A program made the position numbers and the translations under genes. From Cellulosilyticum sp. (GTDB lineage Bacteria > Bacillota > Clostridia > Lachnospirales > Cellulosilyticaceae), in NCBI GenBank assembly GCA_015058045.1, contig SVDC01000012.1:1-64000 (forward strand): a stretch of 64,000 nucleotides of DNA, written 5' to 3'. The notes below the pieces were generated by a model. It had not been told where the DNA came from and made no database searches. It saw only the letters and a program-made list of their open reading frames with translations. This document shows, piece after piece, positions 44,118-54,452 of this stretch. Position 1 is the first letter of the stretch, and every line of letters starts with the position of its first letter.

Positions 44118-45932
44118 CTACTCGTCTAATTTTAATACACTCATGAATGCTTCTTGTGGCACTTCTACGCTACCCACTTGACGCATACGTTTTTTACCTT
44201 CTTTTTGTTTTTCAAGAAGTTTACGTTTACGTGAGATATCCCCACCATAACATTTAGCAAGTACGTCTTTACGCATTGCACTAATTGTTTCTCTAGCAAT
44301 AACCTTATTTCCAATAGCTGCTTGAATTGGAATTTCAAATAAGTGTCTTGGGATTTCTTTTTTAAGCTTTTCAGCAATTTTACGTCCTTTATTAGCTGCA
44401 TTACTTTCATGAACAATTAATGATAGTGCATCCACAATTTCCTTGTTTACTAAGATATCTAGTTTTACGAGTTTAGATTCTTGATAGCCACATAATTCAT
44501 AGTCAAATGACGCATAACCACGTGTTCTAGATTTAAGAGCATCAAAGAAATCGTAAATGATTTCATTTAGTGGTAATTCATAATCAAGCACTGTACGTGT
44601 TGCTTCTAAATATTCCATCCCAAAGTAATTACCACGTCTTTCTTGACAAAGGTCCATTACAGCTCCTACATAATCAGAAGGCACAATAATTTTGGCTTTT
44701 ACCATAGGCTCTTCCATAAATTGAATCATAGATGGGTCTGGTAAGTTTGCTGGGTTTGAAAGTTCAATAACTTCTCCATTTGTTTGATGTACTTTATAAA
44801 TAACGTTAGGTGCTGTTGTAACAAGGTCTAAGTTATATTCACGTTCTAAACGCTCTTGAATGATTTCCATGTGTAATAAACCTAAGAATCCACATCTAAA
44901 ACCAAATCCTAAAGCTACAGAAGTCTCTGGTTCAAATACGAGAGCAGCATCATTTAATTGAAGTTTTTCTAAACTATCACGAAGATCCCCATATTTTGAT
45001 CCATCTGCTGGATAAAGACCACAGTATACCATTGGGTTTGCTTGTTTATAACCTGGAAGTGCTTCATCAGCTGGATTTGTAGCATCTGTTACAGTATCCC
45101 CTACATGAGTATCTTGAACATTTTTAATACTTGCTGTAAAGTAACCTACTTCACCGGCAATAAGCCCCTCTTCACTTGGCCTAAATTGTCCTGCCCCAAA
45201 TGTTCCTACTTCTACAACATCAAATTCAGCACCTGTTACCATCATACGTACTTTCATGCCTTTTTTAACTTGGCCTTCTTTAATACGACAGAAAACAATT
45301 ACCCCTTTATACGGATCATATAATGAATCGAAAACAAGTGCTTTAAGTGGTGCATTAATATCACCTGATGGTGGTGGAACTACTTTTACGATTTGTTTTA
45401 ATACATCTTCTACATTTAAACCTGTTTTTGCTGAAATAAGTGGTGCTTCACTTGCATCTAATCCAATAATATCTTCGATTTCTTCTTTTACACGCTCAGG
45501 ATCTGCACTTGGTAAGTCAATTTTGTTAATAACTGGCATAATTTCTAAATCATGTTCTAAAGCAAGATAAACATTGGCTAATGTTTGAGCTTCAATTCCT
45601 TGGGCTGCATCTACAATTAGAACTGCACCTTCACAAGCTGCAAGACTACGTGAAACCTCATAGTTAAAGTCCACATGTCCTGGTGTATCAATTAAGTTAA
45701 AGATGTACTCTTCCCCATCTTCTGCATGGTAAACTAAACGTACAGCTTGAGATTTAATTGTGATACCTCTTTCACGCTCTAAATCCATGTTATCTAATAC
45801 TTGTTCTTGCATCTCACGGGCAGTTAACGTACCAGTCATCTGGATAATACGGTCTGCTAATGTACTTTTTCCATGATCTATATGTGCAATAATGCAAAAG
45901 TTTCTTATCTTTTGTTGTTTTGAAAGAGACAT
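44118..45932 (-). CDS. lepA: Elongation factor 4 (LepA)
   Basis: The 604-residue translational GTPase has G1 [10 protein letters not shown]3 DTPGHVDF, G4 NKIDLP, then EF-G-like domains and the LepA-specific C-terminus with [20 protein letters not shown] and [11 protein letters not shown]. It works on the 30S/70S ribosome during biogenesis or stalled translocation. Start ATG at 45932 follows AGAAGGAGGAGCAAA. It lies downstream of spoIIP and upstream of hemW, as in Bacillus. Confidence 0.98.
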   Translation of the reverse strand: MSLSKQQKIRNFCIIAHIDHGKSTLADRIIQMTGTLTAREMQEQVLDNMDLERERGITIKSQAVRLVYHAEDGEEYIFNLIDTPGHVDFNYEVSRSLAACEGAVLIVDAAQGIEAQTLANVYLALEHDLEIMPVINKIDLPSADPERVKEEIEDIIGLDASEAPLISAKTGLNVEDVLKQIVKVVPPPSGDINAPLKALVFDSLYDPYKGVIVFCRIKEGQVKKGMKVRMMVTGAEFDVVEVGTFGAGQFRPSEEGLIAGEVGYFTASIKNVQDTHVGDTVTDATNPADEALPGYKQANPMVYCGLYPADGSKYGDLRDSLEKLQLNDAALVFEPETSVALGFGFRCGFLGLLHMEIIQERLEREYNLDLVTTAPNVIYKVHQTNGEVIELSNPANLPDPSMIQFMEEPMVKAKIIVPSDYVGAVMDLCQERRGNYFGMEYLEATRTVLDYELPLNEIIYDFFDALKSRTRGYASFDYELCGYQESKLVKLDILVNKEIVDALSLIVHESNAANKGRKIAEKLKKEIPRHLFEIPIQAAIGNKVIARETISAMRKDVLAKCYGGDISRKRKLLEKQKEGKKRMRQVGSVEVPQEAFMSVLKLDE

Positions 45933-45998
45933 TTTGCTCCTCCTTCTATAGTTTATCTAGTATTTTCGTTTCATTATAGCATAGGCATTCTTTTTCTA

Positions 45999-47189
45999 TC
46001 AATCTTTTTGCAAGACTTTTGCCAGAATTTCGGCTACAGGCTCTACTGCATTCATAGCTTCTTCAGAGGTATTAGTTTGTGCCCCCCACTCCATTAAAAG
46101 AGAATAGGGTTTCATATGGGTACTATATCGCCACTCATTTAAATAAATTTTTCTAGATAATCCTGGATACTGCTGATTCATTTGAACCATTGTCTGTAAT
46201 GAGAATGCGAGGTTATCACCTATGTACGGATTAGACAGCCCTTCTTTTTCTTCTACTTCACCTGCCATATTTCTATTTAAACATAATCCATTCACAAACA
46301 TAATGCGAGCCGTTTGTTTCCCATTAATATCTGTTACCAAATGCACGCCTTCATTTACACCGTCACGGTGTAAATCAATTACTACAGATATAGATGGATT
46401 TTGTTCTAAAATATCTCTAATAACGGGTTCCATACGTTCATATTCTCCTCCTGTTGGCCAACTTCCCTCATTATTCCCTTCATAAAAAGCATCTGTAACA
46501 TGAAGAACTGAAATACCATATGCTGTTTCCAATCTTTCTTTCAAAGCTTCAGCAATATCTACTACTGTTAGGCCACCTATAAATGCTTCTCTGGAGTGTG
46601 TATGGAAAATAAGAATTTGTGGGCCTTGCATTTGTTCTTTTAATTCAATAGGCTGAGTAACAAGCTCATAAAAATTCCATTTATCAAGCATATCTAAACC
46701 AAACTCCATTTTACCCGGTGCTGTCATATAGTTTTTGTAAACATAGGCTACATCTTGAAATGCTGTATAGTCTTGTTCCTGGGACTTAGAAGGTATTTGA
46801 GGGTTATACGTTTGAGATTCTTCATCTTCCGCTAAATACGAATTTTCATCTTGATCAAAATAACCTTTAACTTCACCACTTGCTACTCTTTCTACATAAA
46901 TTTGTTTACGCCAAGGTGTCAAATCTATAATAAAAGATGAAGGCTCATCCCACTTAATGCCTGTCATAAAATTCATCCAATGATAAAAAAGTTTTTTTTC
47001 CATGGATTCTACTTGAACATGGGGCATAACATTTTGAACCAAAAGAATAGTAGGCGTATATCCCATATGATTTAGTTGAATCATACTTCCTATGAGAAAA
47101 ACGCCTATTATACTATAGAACAAAATCATTTCTTTAAAACATAAACGCTTTTGCCCAATATCCATTAAAAATTTTTTAATCTTTTGCAT
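45999..47189 (-). CDS. spoIIP: Stage II sporulation protein P (septal peptidoglycan hydrolase)
   Basis: The roughly 396-residue protein has one N-terminal membrane helix (MILFYSIIGVFLIGSMIQL, about 20-38) and an extracytoplasmic SpoIIP domain with the catalytic histidine motif ILIFHTHSREAF, VIDLHRDGV and YLNEWRYSTHM. It is an amidase and endopeptidase of the engulfment DMP complex with SpoIID/SpoIIM. I chose ATG at 47189, 7 bases after AGGAGG; ATG at 47195 is only one base from it. It is next to gpr, as in Bacillus. Confidence 0.95.
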   Translation of the reverse strand: MQKIKKFLMDIGQKRLCFKEMILFYSIIGVFLIGSMIQLNHMGYTPTILLVQNVMPHVQVESMEKKLFYHWMNFMTGIKWDEPSSFIIDLTPWRKQIYVERVASGEVKGYFDQDENSYLAEDEESQTYNPQIPSKSQEQDYTAFQDVAYVYKNYMTAPGKMEFGLDMLDKWNFYELVTQPIELKEQMQGPQILIFHTHSREAFIGGLTVVDIAEALKERLETAYGISVLHVTDAFYEGNNEGSWPTGGEYERMEPVIRDILEQNPSISVVIDLHRDGVNEGVHLVTDINGKQTARIMFVNGLCLNRNMAGEVEEKEGLSNPYIGDNLAFSLQTMVQMNQQYPGLSRKIYLNEWRYSTHMKPYSLLMEWGAQTNTSEEAMNAVEPVAEILAKVLQKD

Positions 47190-47243
47190 GTCCATACCTC
47201 CTTGTACACATTATATTGTATCAAGGAGCCTTCGGATTTATGA

Positions 47244-48257
47244 CTAATACGTATACTTATTAATATCTTTTAATGTCATACAAGGATGTACAGCAATATT
47301 AATACCATTTGAAATAATGCTAGATAAGTATTCAATAATTTCATCAATTTCTTTTGGAGTCACAAAAAGTTCTTTAATTTCATCTCCTAAAGACTCCTTA
47401 ACAAGCTGATAATGATCCACATCAGAAATACCACTTAACATATCAAAAATAGGAGAATGCTGTGCTTCTTTTACCATGAGCTGAATAATTTGACTAAGTG
47501 TATCGGACACCAATGTCGCTGTATCCACTACAGTAGGAACCCCTATAGCAATCACCTTACATCCAACGGTCTCTTCGTTTAGTTCTTTTCGTTTATTCCC
47601 CACTCCTGCTCCTGGAGAAATACCTGTATCTGAAATTTGAATGGTTGAATTAATACGCGACACATGGCGAGCGGCTAAAGCATCAATAGCAATAATACAA
47701 TCTGGTTTTACATTTTCTGCTACACCACGTATAATTTCTGCTGTTTCAATACCAGTTAACCCCATAACACTTGGTGCAAAGCTACTTAAATGAGCCACAT
47801 CATCTTCTATCAGTTCTGGAGCTTTTAAAGCAACATGTCTTGTGACAAACACTTGATTAGCCACTTTAGGCCCCAATGTATCCGGCGTAGCAAAGCGATT
47901 CCCTAGACCAATGACTAGTACATTTAAAGGACGCCCTTTTACTTCTGGCAAAAGTGAACCAATTGACTGTGCTAATAAATCAATTACTTTTTCATGTAAA
48001 GGTGGGTCATTTTGTTTAATGCCTGCGCATTCTATGGTAATATAATCGCCTTTAGGCTTACCCATCTGCATTACGCCCTCTTCATTTAAAATACGTACTC
48101 TTGTAATCTGAATAGCATCCTCTTCTACTGATTTTTCTGTAATTTCCACACCAGGAATCTGATAGCCCTCTGCTTGATCTAGTTTTAAGACATCACTAAT
48201 TTCAATTGCTAAGTCTGTTCGTGGGAAGAAATCTCTTCTATCTTGGACTTTTTCCAT
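47244..48257 (-). CDS. gpr: Germination protease
   Basis: The 337-residue aspartate-type protease degrades small acid-soluble spore proteins at germination. N-terminal propeptide-type sequence (FFPRTDLAIEISDVLK) precedes the core VLVIGLGNRFATPDTLGPKV, VTRHV and DCIIAIDALAARHVSRINST. It is processed in the forespore. ATG follows AAAGGAGTAAACTT. It is divergent from rpsT across a 213-base gap with no clear sigma-G box that I can see. Confidence 0.95.
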   Translation of the reverse strand: MEKVQDRRDFFPRTDLAIEISDVLKLDQAEGYQIPGVEITEKSVEEDAIQITRVRILNEEGVMQMGKPKGDYITIECAGIKQNDPPLHEKVIDLLAQSIGSLLPEVKGRPLNVLVIGLGNRFATPDTLGPKVANQVFVTRHVALKAPELIEDDVAHLSSFAPSVMGLTGIETAEIIRGVAENVKPDCIIAIDALAARHVSRINSTIQISDTGISPGAGVGNKRKELNEETVGCKVIAIGVPTVVDTATLVSDTLSQIIQLMVKEAQHSPIFDMLSGISDVDHYQLVKESLGDEIKELFVTPKEIDEIIEYLSSIISNGINIAVHPCMTLKDINKYTY

Positions 48258-48374
48258 AAGTTTACTCCTTTTTTTTGCTTCTATAACTTTACGGTATACC
48301 TATTTTTCTCTATAATAAGGTTAGATATTTACGGGTTCACTAGGTAGTTTGACCATAAATTTTCCTTGTATACA

Positions 48375-48403
48375 TTGACTTTGTCCAAAAGCTATACTAT
48401 AAT
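48375..48403 (+). promoter_or_regulatory. Sigma-A promoter of rpsT
   Basis: TTGACT (48375-48380), 17 bases, and TATAAT (48398-48403) lie about 67 bases before the rpsT start, leaving a short leader. Confidence 0.88.
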
Positions 48404-48470
48404 TAAGCCTGTTGAAACCGTTCATAATTCCCCAAACCGTGTCCAAGAATATGAATGGAGGTGCCACACA

Positions 48471-48734
48471 ATGGCAAATATTAAATCAGCAAAAAAACGT
48501 ATCTTAGTTATCGCAACTAAAACTGCACGTAATCGTGCAATCAAATCAGCAGTTAAAACTCAAATCAAAAAAGTTAGATTTGCAGTAGAAGCTGGAAACA
48601 AAGCAGACGCTCAAAAAGCTTTAGTAGTAGCTGTTAAAGCTATCGATAAAGCAACAGCAAAAGGAATTTTCCACAAAAATGCTGCTGCTCGTAAAAAATC
48701 TACTTTAGCTCGTTTAGTTAACGCTGTTGCTTAA
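48471..48734 (+). CDS. rpsT: 30S ribosomal protein S20
   Basis: The 87-residue lysine-rich protein ([26 protein letters not shown]... ending ARLVNAVA) is S20, a primary 16S rRNA-binding protein of the 30S. ATG at 48471 follows GGAGGTGCCACACA. It has its own promoter and a strong terminator. Confidence 0.98.
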   Translation: MANIKSAKKRILVIATKTARNRAIKSAVKTQIKKVRFAVEAGNKADAQKALVVAVKAIDKATAKGIFHKNAAARKKSTLARLVNAVA

Positions 48735-48750
48735 TTAAAACGTTCGTAAC

Positions 48751-48778
48751 AAAAAAGACCTCTTTGGAGGTCTTTTTT
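48751..48778. terminator. Bidirectional terminator between rpsT and holA
   Basis: AAAAAAGACCTC (48751-48762), loop TTTG, and GAGGTCTTTTTT (48767-48778): a textbook terminator with T6 on both strands. Confidence 0.97.
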
Positions 48779-48811
48779 GTATTTCTAACTTTTCTTTTTA
48801 TATGATTTCTT

Positions 48812-49783
48812 TTATTGTTTCTCGGTTAACGCACGCATAATGAGTAATTCTACACACTGAGTCGCTTCCATTTTACCCATTTTTAACATACGATCAGTTT
48901 CTAATGACGCTTCTATTAAAGCTTCTAAACTATCAAAGCTATACTGACTCACTTGATCTAATATTTCCTTAACAGCAAAGTATGGCATTTTGGTCTGAGA
49001 AGCAATCTGTTTCATATCTTGCCCCTTAGCTTTTAAATACTTAACTTGATACATAATCCTAAACTGCCTTGCAATTAAAACTAAAATCCCTATAGGGGAT
49101 TCTTTACTTTGAATCATACGACTATAAATTTGAAGCGCTTCATCACTTTTTCCACCTGCAATCTTTTTAACTAATTCAAAGACTCTTGTTTCTAAAGAAA
49201 ATACACAAACTGCATCTATTGCCCCTTTTGTAATCTTTTTATCTTCAACATAATGAATAAGCTTTTGCCATTCTCCAAGAATATAGTTGATGTCTTCTGG
49301 CATATTACGAACTAAGTAATATAAGGTTGCTGCATCTACTATAACCCCATCTACTTTACTTTTTTCTTGAAGCATTTTAACAACAGCATCTTCTCCTGGA
49401 TAGTCAAACTCTATAATTTCATGATCTGCTTTAATCATTTTATAAAGTTTACTCCGTTTATCTACTTCTTTTTCATCTATTAAAAGGACAATATAATCTG
49501 GTATATTAACTAGTACAGCTTCAAACTTTTCGCTTTCTTCTTTTCTACCAGGTTTAAAATATCCTGTATCCTTTAAATAAATAAGCTTATATTCTGCAAA
49601 AAAGGGGACAGTTTCCATCACATCTTTAATCTGACCTGCTAGTACCTCTTTCTCCTTTGCCTCATAATAATTCATAATATCATTAGGTGTTGTTAAAATT
49701 TCTCGCTTTTTATTTTGTATATATTGATTTTTAGTCCAATCATCTTGTCCTAAAAGTAAAAAACATCCCGATTTCTTAGACAT
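48812..49783 (-). CDS. holA: DNA polymerase III subunit delta
   Basis: The 323-residue clamp-loader subunit has the family's N-terminal AAA-like fold (CFLLLGQDDWTKNQYI; LIYLKDTGYF) and RNMPEDINYILGEWQKLIHYV. It opens the beta clamp with the other loader subunits. The gene starts 3 bases after comEC stops, matching the Bacillus comEC-holA-rpsT order. Confidence 0.93.
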   Translation of the reverse strand: MSKKSGCFLLLGQDDWTKNQYIQNKKREILTTPNDIMNYYEAKEKEVLAGQIKDVMETVPFFAEYKLIYLKDTGYFKPGRKEESEKFEAVLVNIPDYIVLLIDEKEVDKRSKLYKMIKADHEIIEFDYPGEDAVVKMLQEKSKVDGVIVDAATLYYLVRNMPEDINYILGEWQKLIHYVEDKKITKGAIDAVCVFSLETRVFELVKKIAGGKSDEALQIYSRMIQSKESPIGILVLIARQFRIMYQVKYLKAKGQDMKQIASQTKMPYFAVKEILDQVSQYSFDSLEALIEASLETDRMLKMGKMEATQCVELLIMRALTEKQ

Positions 49784-49786
49784 ACT

Positions 49787-52129
49787 CTAAGTATCCTTTC
49801 TATAACTGGTTTCCACTAACTGGATACCATCTGTTTCATAATAAATGGCACCTTCTTGATCCGTACGACTAATCTCTATATCGGCCGTTTCTAAAAGCTC
49901 TAGTACCTCCTCATGAGGATGTCCATAAAGATTATCTCGTCCACAACTAATCATAGCATATCTAGGACGAAGTTTCAAAAGCATGTCCTTGGACGTCCCT
50001 GTACGTGAGCCATGATGGCTTATTTTAAGAAGGGTAACTGGTAAGAAAGGCTCATAAATCCCCTTATCAGATTCCTTAGATTTATCTCCTGTAAAAAGTG
50101 CTGAAAACTGTCCATAGGATACTTTACACACTAATGATGCATCATTAATATCGGTATAAACTTTTTCTTGAAACGGAGCAATACATTGTATTTTTAAGTC
50201 TCCATATTGAATCATTTCACCGCCTGATAAATAGCAAATAGGAATTTTCCTTACTTTGCACTTATAAATTAAATCTGATAAATGCTCTGATGTATCTTTC
50301 TCAGAAACAAAAATTTGCTTAATCTCTAATGGTGTTTCTAAGAGTTCTAATACACCTCCTATATGATCAGCATCTGAATGACTTACCATAATTCCCTCTA
50401 TTTCATCATATCCTAAATATTTTATATAATCTTCTACTACTTTTCCTTTACCAAAATTCCCACCATCTATCATTACTAAACCACATCCAGGAATCTCCAT
50501 TATTGTACAATCTCCCTGTCCTACATAAAGTCCTGTAATCTTTAAATTTTCAGGTGGTAGCCAACACGTTCCTAAATAGACTCCCCATATAATACATATC
50601 ACTTGATATAGCTTTTTCCTTTCCCAATATCCGAACAAAACTGCTCCCAAAGCCAAAACACTTACAGCATATAAACTATATTCTAAAATACTTGGTTTAC
50701 CTACACATAAAGTGGCAAGAGGCCATTTCGTTAAGATTTCTAATCCGCATTCTATAATAGATAAAACACTCTCTATCCCTAAACTACATATATGCGCTAG
50801 TCCTGGTATGATAAAAGCTCCCCCTAAGACCAAATATCCACCTATAATAATTCCTGAAAAAAGAGGTATAATAACTAAATTAAGTGCACTTACTAAAAAT
50901 GGGACTTCATAAAAGTGATAGGCTATAATGGGCCAAGTAAAAAGTTGTACACTTCCCCATATCCATAATGTCACTTGCCATTTAGAATATTTCCATTCCA
51001 TCCCAAGCTGCTTCTTTTCTATTTCATTATTAGTTAAAATAATACTAATTACAGCCATAAAAGAGAGTTGAAAACCTACCATAAAGAGCTGATATGGATT
51101 AACTACTAGTAAAATTAAAGCTGCTAATGCTAGACTGGTTAAGGAATCATCCTCTTGCCATAAACATTTGCCTATTAAGCCAATGCTTACCATTATAGTT
51201 GCTCTTATAATGGAAGTAGTCCCTCCTATAAGTAGCGCATAAAGCCAAATGATACCTATCATACTTATACTTCTTGTAGTATAACTCATTGAGAGTGTTC
51301 TCATTAAAATCATTATAAAACTTATCACTACGCCAACATGAAATCCAGATATACAAATAACATGACTAATCCCTGCTGCTTGATACAATCCTTCTGTCCT
51401 TTCACTAAGCTTTGTATCATCGCCCAATAAAAGCGCTTCCATTAGACCAACCTTATCTTCAGAGAAAAGATGCTCCAATTGACTTTTTAGCTTAATCTGG
51501 ACGCCCTCAATAAGAGGTGTTTGTTCCCTATACTCATTGACCTTTTTCATTTTAAGGGTAGCTGCTATTTTTTCTCCTCTCAAGTACATACTATAATCAA
51601 AATCACTAGGATTCATCTTTGGCTCTCTCTCTAAACATTCTCCTTCTACTTCTAAAGTATCATAAATTGTAATTGCTTGAGTTAAAGGCAATCTTATTTG
51701 AACATAGCTTTCTAGTCCCAGATTTAAAGTGTGTACTTCTACATTACTTAAAGTTATCCATTTATAATAAGATGTTTCTCTTACCTTTTTAACTTGGCCT
51801 ACAAGGACATAACTTTCTCCACTTTTAAAAAGTTTTTCTTCCAAATGTAAAGGAAATGATAAAAATAACAAGAAACTTATTCCAAAACAAATTAGCCCTC
51901 TAGCTAGACACTTTAGTCCAAAATAATAGCTGTAAAATAGTCCCAAAAGACCTAAACTAATTAAATATAAAAAAAGGGAAACATATTCCCGATTTAGAAA
52001 TATATTTCCCCCTATAATACCCATGATATAAAATAATACACAGTGTAAAAGTACTCTACCTACATTATGAGGTACTTTCTTTTTGATTAATATATGCCTC
52101 ACTTCTTTCAAAAGTATTCGGTAAATCAA
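49787..52129 (-). CDS. comEC: Competence protein ComEC (DNA channel)
   Basis: The roughly 780-residue protein has a polytopic membrane part with about ten helices and the ComEC motif GISHVICISGFHVGVV, and a C-terminal metallo-beta-lactamase domain from about 530 (VSHSDADHIGGV; KISHHGSRTGTS; SCGRDNLYGHPHEEV). It carries one DNA strand into the cytoplasm during uptake. The start is uncertain: TTG at 52129 or GTG at 52102 would overlap the GerMN gene by 65 or 38 bases; neither has a good Shine-Dalgarno, and no in-frame ATG occurs until about residue 36. Confidence 0.9.
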   Translation of the reverse strand: MIYRILLKEVRHILIKKKVPHNVGRVLLHCVLFYIMGIIGGNIFLNREYVSLFLYLISLGLLGLFYSYYFGLKCLARGLICFGISFLLFLSFPLHLEEKLFKSGESYVLVGQVKKVRETSYYKWITLSNVEVHTLNLGLESYVQIRLPLTQAITIYDTLEVEGECLEREPKMNPSDFDYSMYLRGEKIAATLKMKKVNEYREQTPLIEGVQIKLKSQLEHLFSEDKVGLMEALLLGDDTKLSERTEGLYQAAGISHVICISGFHVGVVISFIMILMRTLSMSYTTRSISMIGIIWLYALLIGGTTSIIRATIMVSIGLIGKCLWQEDDSLTSLALAALILLVVNPYQLFMVGFQLSFMAVISIILTNNEIEKKQLGMEWKYSKWQVTLWIWGSVQLFTWPIIAYHFYEVPFLVSALNLVIIPLFSGIIIGGYLVLGGAFIIPGLAHICSLGIESVLSIIECGLEILTKWPLATLCVGKPSILEYSLYAVSVLALGAVLFGYWERKKLYQVICIIWGVYLGTCWLPPENLKITGLYVGQGDCTIMEIPGCGLVMIDGGNFGKGKVVEDYIKYLGYDEIEGIMVSHSDADHIGGVLELLETPLEIKQIFVSEKDTSEHLSDLIYKCKVRKIPICYLSGGEMIQYGDLKIQCIAPFQEKVYTDINDASLVCKVSYGQFSALFTGDKSKESDKGIYEPFLPVTLLKISHHGSRTGTSKDMLLKLRPRYAMISCGRDNLYGHPHEEVLELLETADIEISRTDQEGAIYYETDGIQLVETSYRKDT

Positions 52130-53024
52130 TCTCTGGTGTCAACGCAACTTCTTCTTGTCCATCAATTGAAATAATTACTTTTTTAACTTGTGGTAGTTCA
52201 GTTAATGAATTGACAATAGAATAAATCATAAGCGTTTTAGCTTCATCGTCTTTAAAGAATTTAGATTTTGGATCAAAGGATAAGTCTACTTGACAAACCC
52301 CATTCAAGGTATCTATTGTGTTAACCTTCATATCACTTGGTACTGTAGCTAGTAATTCATCTGTCTTTGGTCCTTGAATCAATTCTTCAACGACAAACTT
52401 TTCTTCCTTAGTGGAATCACTACCTATAATACGATGAACTTCTTTTACAAGTTTACCCTCTTGATCTGCAAAGTAAACATTTAATACATAAGACTTTGTG
52501 GCTGGATTTGGTGCTAGTGCATCTTTATTAATATCACTTCTATACACAATTCCTACGAGCTTTCCTATTGCTGTTGAAAGAGGTGTTTGCTCCACATAAA
52601 AATCCACACCATCAATAAACTCAAGTTCTGTCAATGAGTACACAATAGCTGCACGCATCCCAATCTTTTGCTGTGGTGTAAGTGCATCATACTCATTAGT
52701 AAAATCGACTTTTACAACTCTATCCTTTGTGTTAATACTGGTTGTATTACTTTCAATGGGCATGGTTGGCCCCATTTGAAGAGATGTAAGTAACGTACTT
52801 TTATTTTCCTTTAACCTCGATATAATATACTCTACCTTTTCTTGTTCAGAAGCAATCCTAAAAAAATCATCTGACAAAGGTTCTCCAACTAATTCATTCT
52901 TTGTACTATCAAAGAAATAAATTTGCATTTCATTACTATAAGTTACTGTATCTTGTTTGCATCCAACACATCCAATTATCAGGAGCACACACATTAAAAA
53001 GTATCTAATCTTTATCTTTTTCAT
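52065..53024 (-). CDS. GerMN-domain lipoprotein
   Basis: The 319-residue protein has a lipoprotein signal peptide (hydrophobic stretch ending IIGCVGC, about residues 8-22) and two GerMN (Sporulation and spore germination) domains in tandem (about 55-160 and 185-305, e.g. SNTTSINTKDRVVKVDFTNEY and LNGVCQVDLSFDPKSKF). It should be exported and anchored to the membrane. It overlaps the sensor kinase by 4 bases and the comEC reading frame by 65, so it is probably part of that operon. GerMN lipoproteins are linked to cell envelope and kinases in other phyla (LpqB); here the role is unknown. Confidence 0.88.
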   Translation of the reverse strand: MKKIKIRYFLMCVLLIIGCVGCKQDTVTYSNEMQIYFFDSTKNELVGEPLSDDFFRIASEQEKVEYIISRLKENKSTLLTSLQMGPTMPIESNTTSINTKDRVVKVDFTNEYDALTPQQKIGMRAAIVYSLTELEFIDGVDFYVEQTPLSTAIGKLVGIVYRSDINKDALAPNPATKSYVLNVYFADQEGKLVKEVHRIIGSDSTKEEKFVVEELIQGPKTDELLATVPSDMKVNTIDTLNGVCQVDLSFDPKSKFFKDDEAKTLMIYSIVNSLTELPQVKKVIISIDGQEEVALTPEIDLPNTFERSEAYINQKESTS

Positions 53025-54451
53025 AGTTTAGTCCCCCCTTCCCACACATGCCTTAAAGGAATTTGGACACTAAATGTCGAACCTTTGCCCTCTTCACTTT
53101 CTACTACAATAGATCCATTGTGCATCACAACGGTTTTGTAAGTAATCGCTAATCCTAATCCTGTACCGCCTGTTGCTCTATTTCGTGTTTTATCCGTACG
53201 GTAAAAACGTTCAAAGATCTTGGACTGCTCCTCTTTCGCTATTCCTATTCCTGAATCTTCTACTATAATAAGCGCATCCTGTAAATCACCTTGTAACATC
53301 ACATTGACATTCCCACCTTCTGGAGTATACTTAATAGCATTTTCTACAAGGTTAGTGAGTGCCAAACTAAATTTTACAGTATCAATTTCTGCAATAATTT
53401 CTCTTTGTCCCTCATAAACTAAATTAATGCTCTTCTTTTTAGCCAATGGTGCTAAACGTTTTAAAATACCTTGAATAAGATCTCCTAAATTAATTTGTGT
53501 AATATTCAGTGGAATTTCCCTTTGATCTAATCTTACCAAAGTCAGTAAGTCTGAAATAATACTATTTAGTCTATCCACCTCTGAATTAATATCTTCAAAA
53601 AATTCTTTATATAGTTCAACTGGTACATCCTCTTGGAACATTAAAGATTCTGTTAAAACTTTAATCGATGATAGAGGTGTTTTAAGTTCATGAGAAACAT
53701 TAGATACAAACTCTTCTCTAGATTGCTCAACGCGTTGAAGTTGCTGGGTCATATGGTTAAAGGCATTACCTAACTCAGCAATTTCACCATTACCTACTAC
53801 ATCTACCTTTTGATCTAATTGTCCATTTGTAATTTTTTGGACAAAACGCATGAGCGTCTTAAGTGGTTTTGTAATAAAAGAAGATGTAATAAAACTTAAT
53901 AATCCAGAAATAAGTGCTATAAGTAGTGTTAATATATTAACCTGATCTTGTAAATCTTCAATTGGTGTAAACGCCCCCTCTAAAGAAGGTACCATCACCA
54001 CTGCGCCCACAACCGCTTTCTTCTCCTTATCCATAACAGGTACTGCTACTGTTAAGGCTGTATATTCATCTGATTTCTCTGTTGTTGATGAATTATTTAA
54101 CGCCCCTAAAACTGCATGATTCATTAATGTCTTTCCCATATCTGCATTACTAGAATCTACTACTACAAATCCTGAAGCATCTACAACCATAATACGACAG
54201 CTGGTATCTGTACTTTTTGTGTTAATTAATGATTTAAATAGGCTGGCATTACTACTATCTACCAAATAATTTTCTTCTCTAATTTGCATAGCAATCATAT
54301 TTGCCTGTGTCACCCACGTACGTTCTGTTTGACTTAAATACTCTGCCTCCATTCTCTCTAGTAAGACAGAAGAATAAAACATCAGAGGAATATAGCTAAT
54401 CAGGAAGATTAAAATAAATAACTGCCATCTTAAACTATGAAACCATTTCAT
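53021..54451 (-). CDS. Membrane sensor histidine kinase
   Basis: The 476-residue kinase has an N-terminal helix (LFILIFLISYIPLMF), an extracytoplasmic sensor of about 130 residues, a second helix near 170-195 (LTLLIALISGLLSFITSSFI), HAMP, a HisKA phospho-acceptor VSNVSHELKTPLSS (His near 252) and an ATPase domain (NLVENAIKYTPEGG; GIGIAKEEQ; GTGLGLAI). The sensor has no recognised ligand. The gene begins one base after the response regulator, without its own strong Shine-Dalgarno. Confidence 0.94.
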   Translation of the reverse strand: MKWFHSLRWQLFILIFLISYIPLMFYSSVLLERMEAEYLSQTERTWVTQANMIAMQIREENYLVDSSNASLFKSLINTKSTDTSCRIMVVDASGFVVVDSSNADMGKTLMNHAVLGALNNSSTTEKSDEYTALTVAVPVMDKEKKAVVGAVVMVPSLEGAFTPIEDLQDQVNILTLLIALISGLLSFITSSFITKPLKTLMRFVQKITNGQLDQKVDVVGNGEIAELGNAFNHMTQQLQRVEQSREEFVSNVSHELKTPLSSIKVLTESLMFQEDVPVELYKEFFEDINSEVDRLNSIISDLLTLVRLDQREIPLNITQINLGDLIQGILKRLAPLAKKKSINLVYEGQREIIAEIDTVKFSLALTNLVENAIKYTPEGGNVNVMLQGDLQDALIIVEDSGIGIAKEEQSKIFERFYRTDKTRNRATGGTGLGLAITYKTVVMHNGSIVVESEEGKGSTFSVQIPLRHVWEGGTKL

Positions 54452-54452
54452 T

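Noticed and set aside
52065..52129. Frameshift between the GerMN lipoprotein and comEC
   Set aside because: Both proteins are complete in length and domains, so a real gene overlap is more likely than a frameshift.
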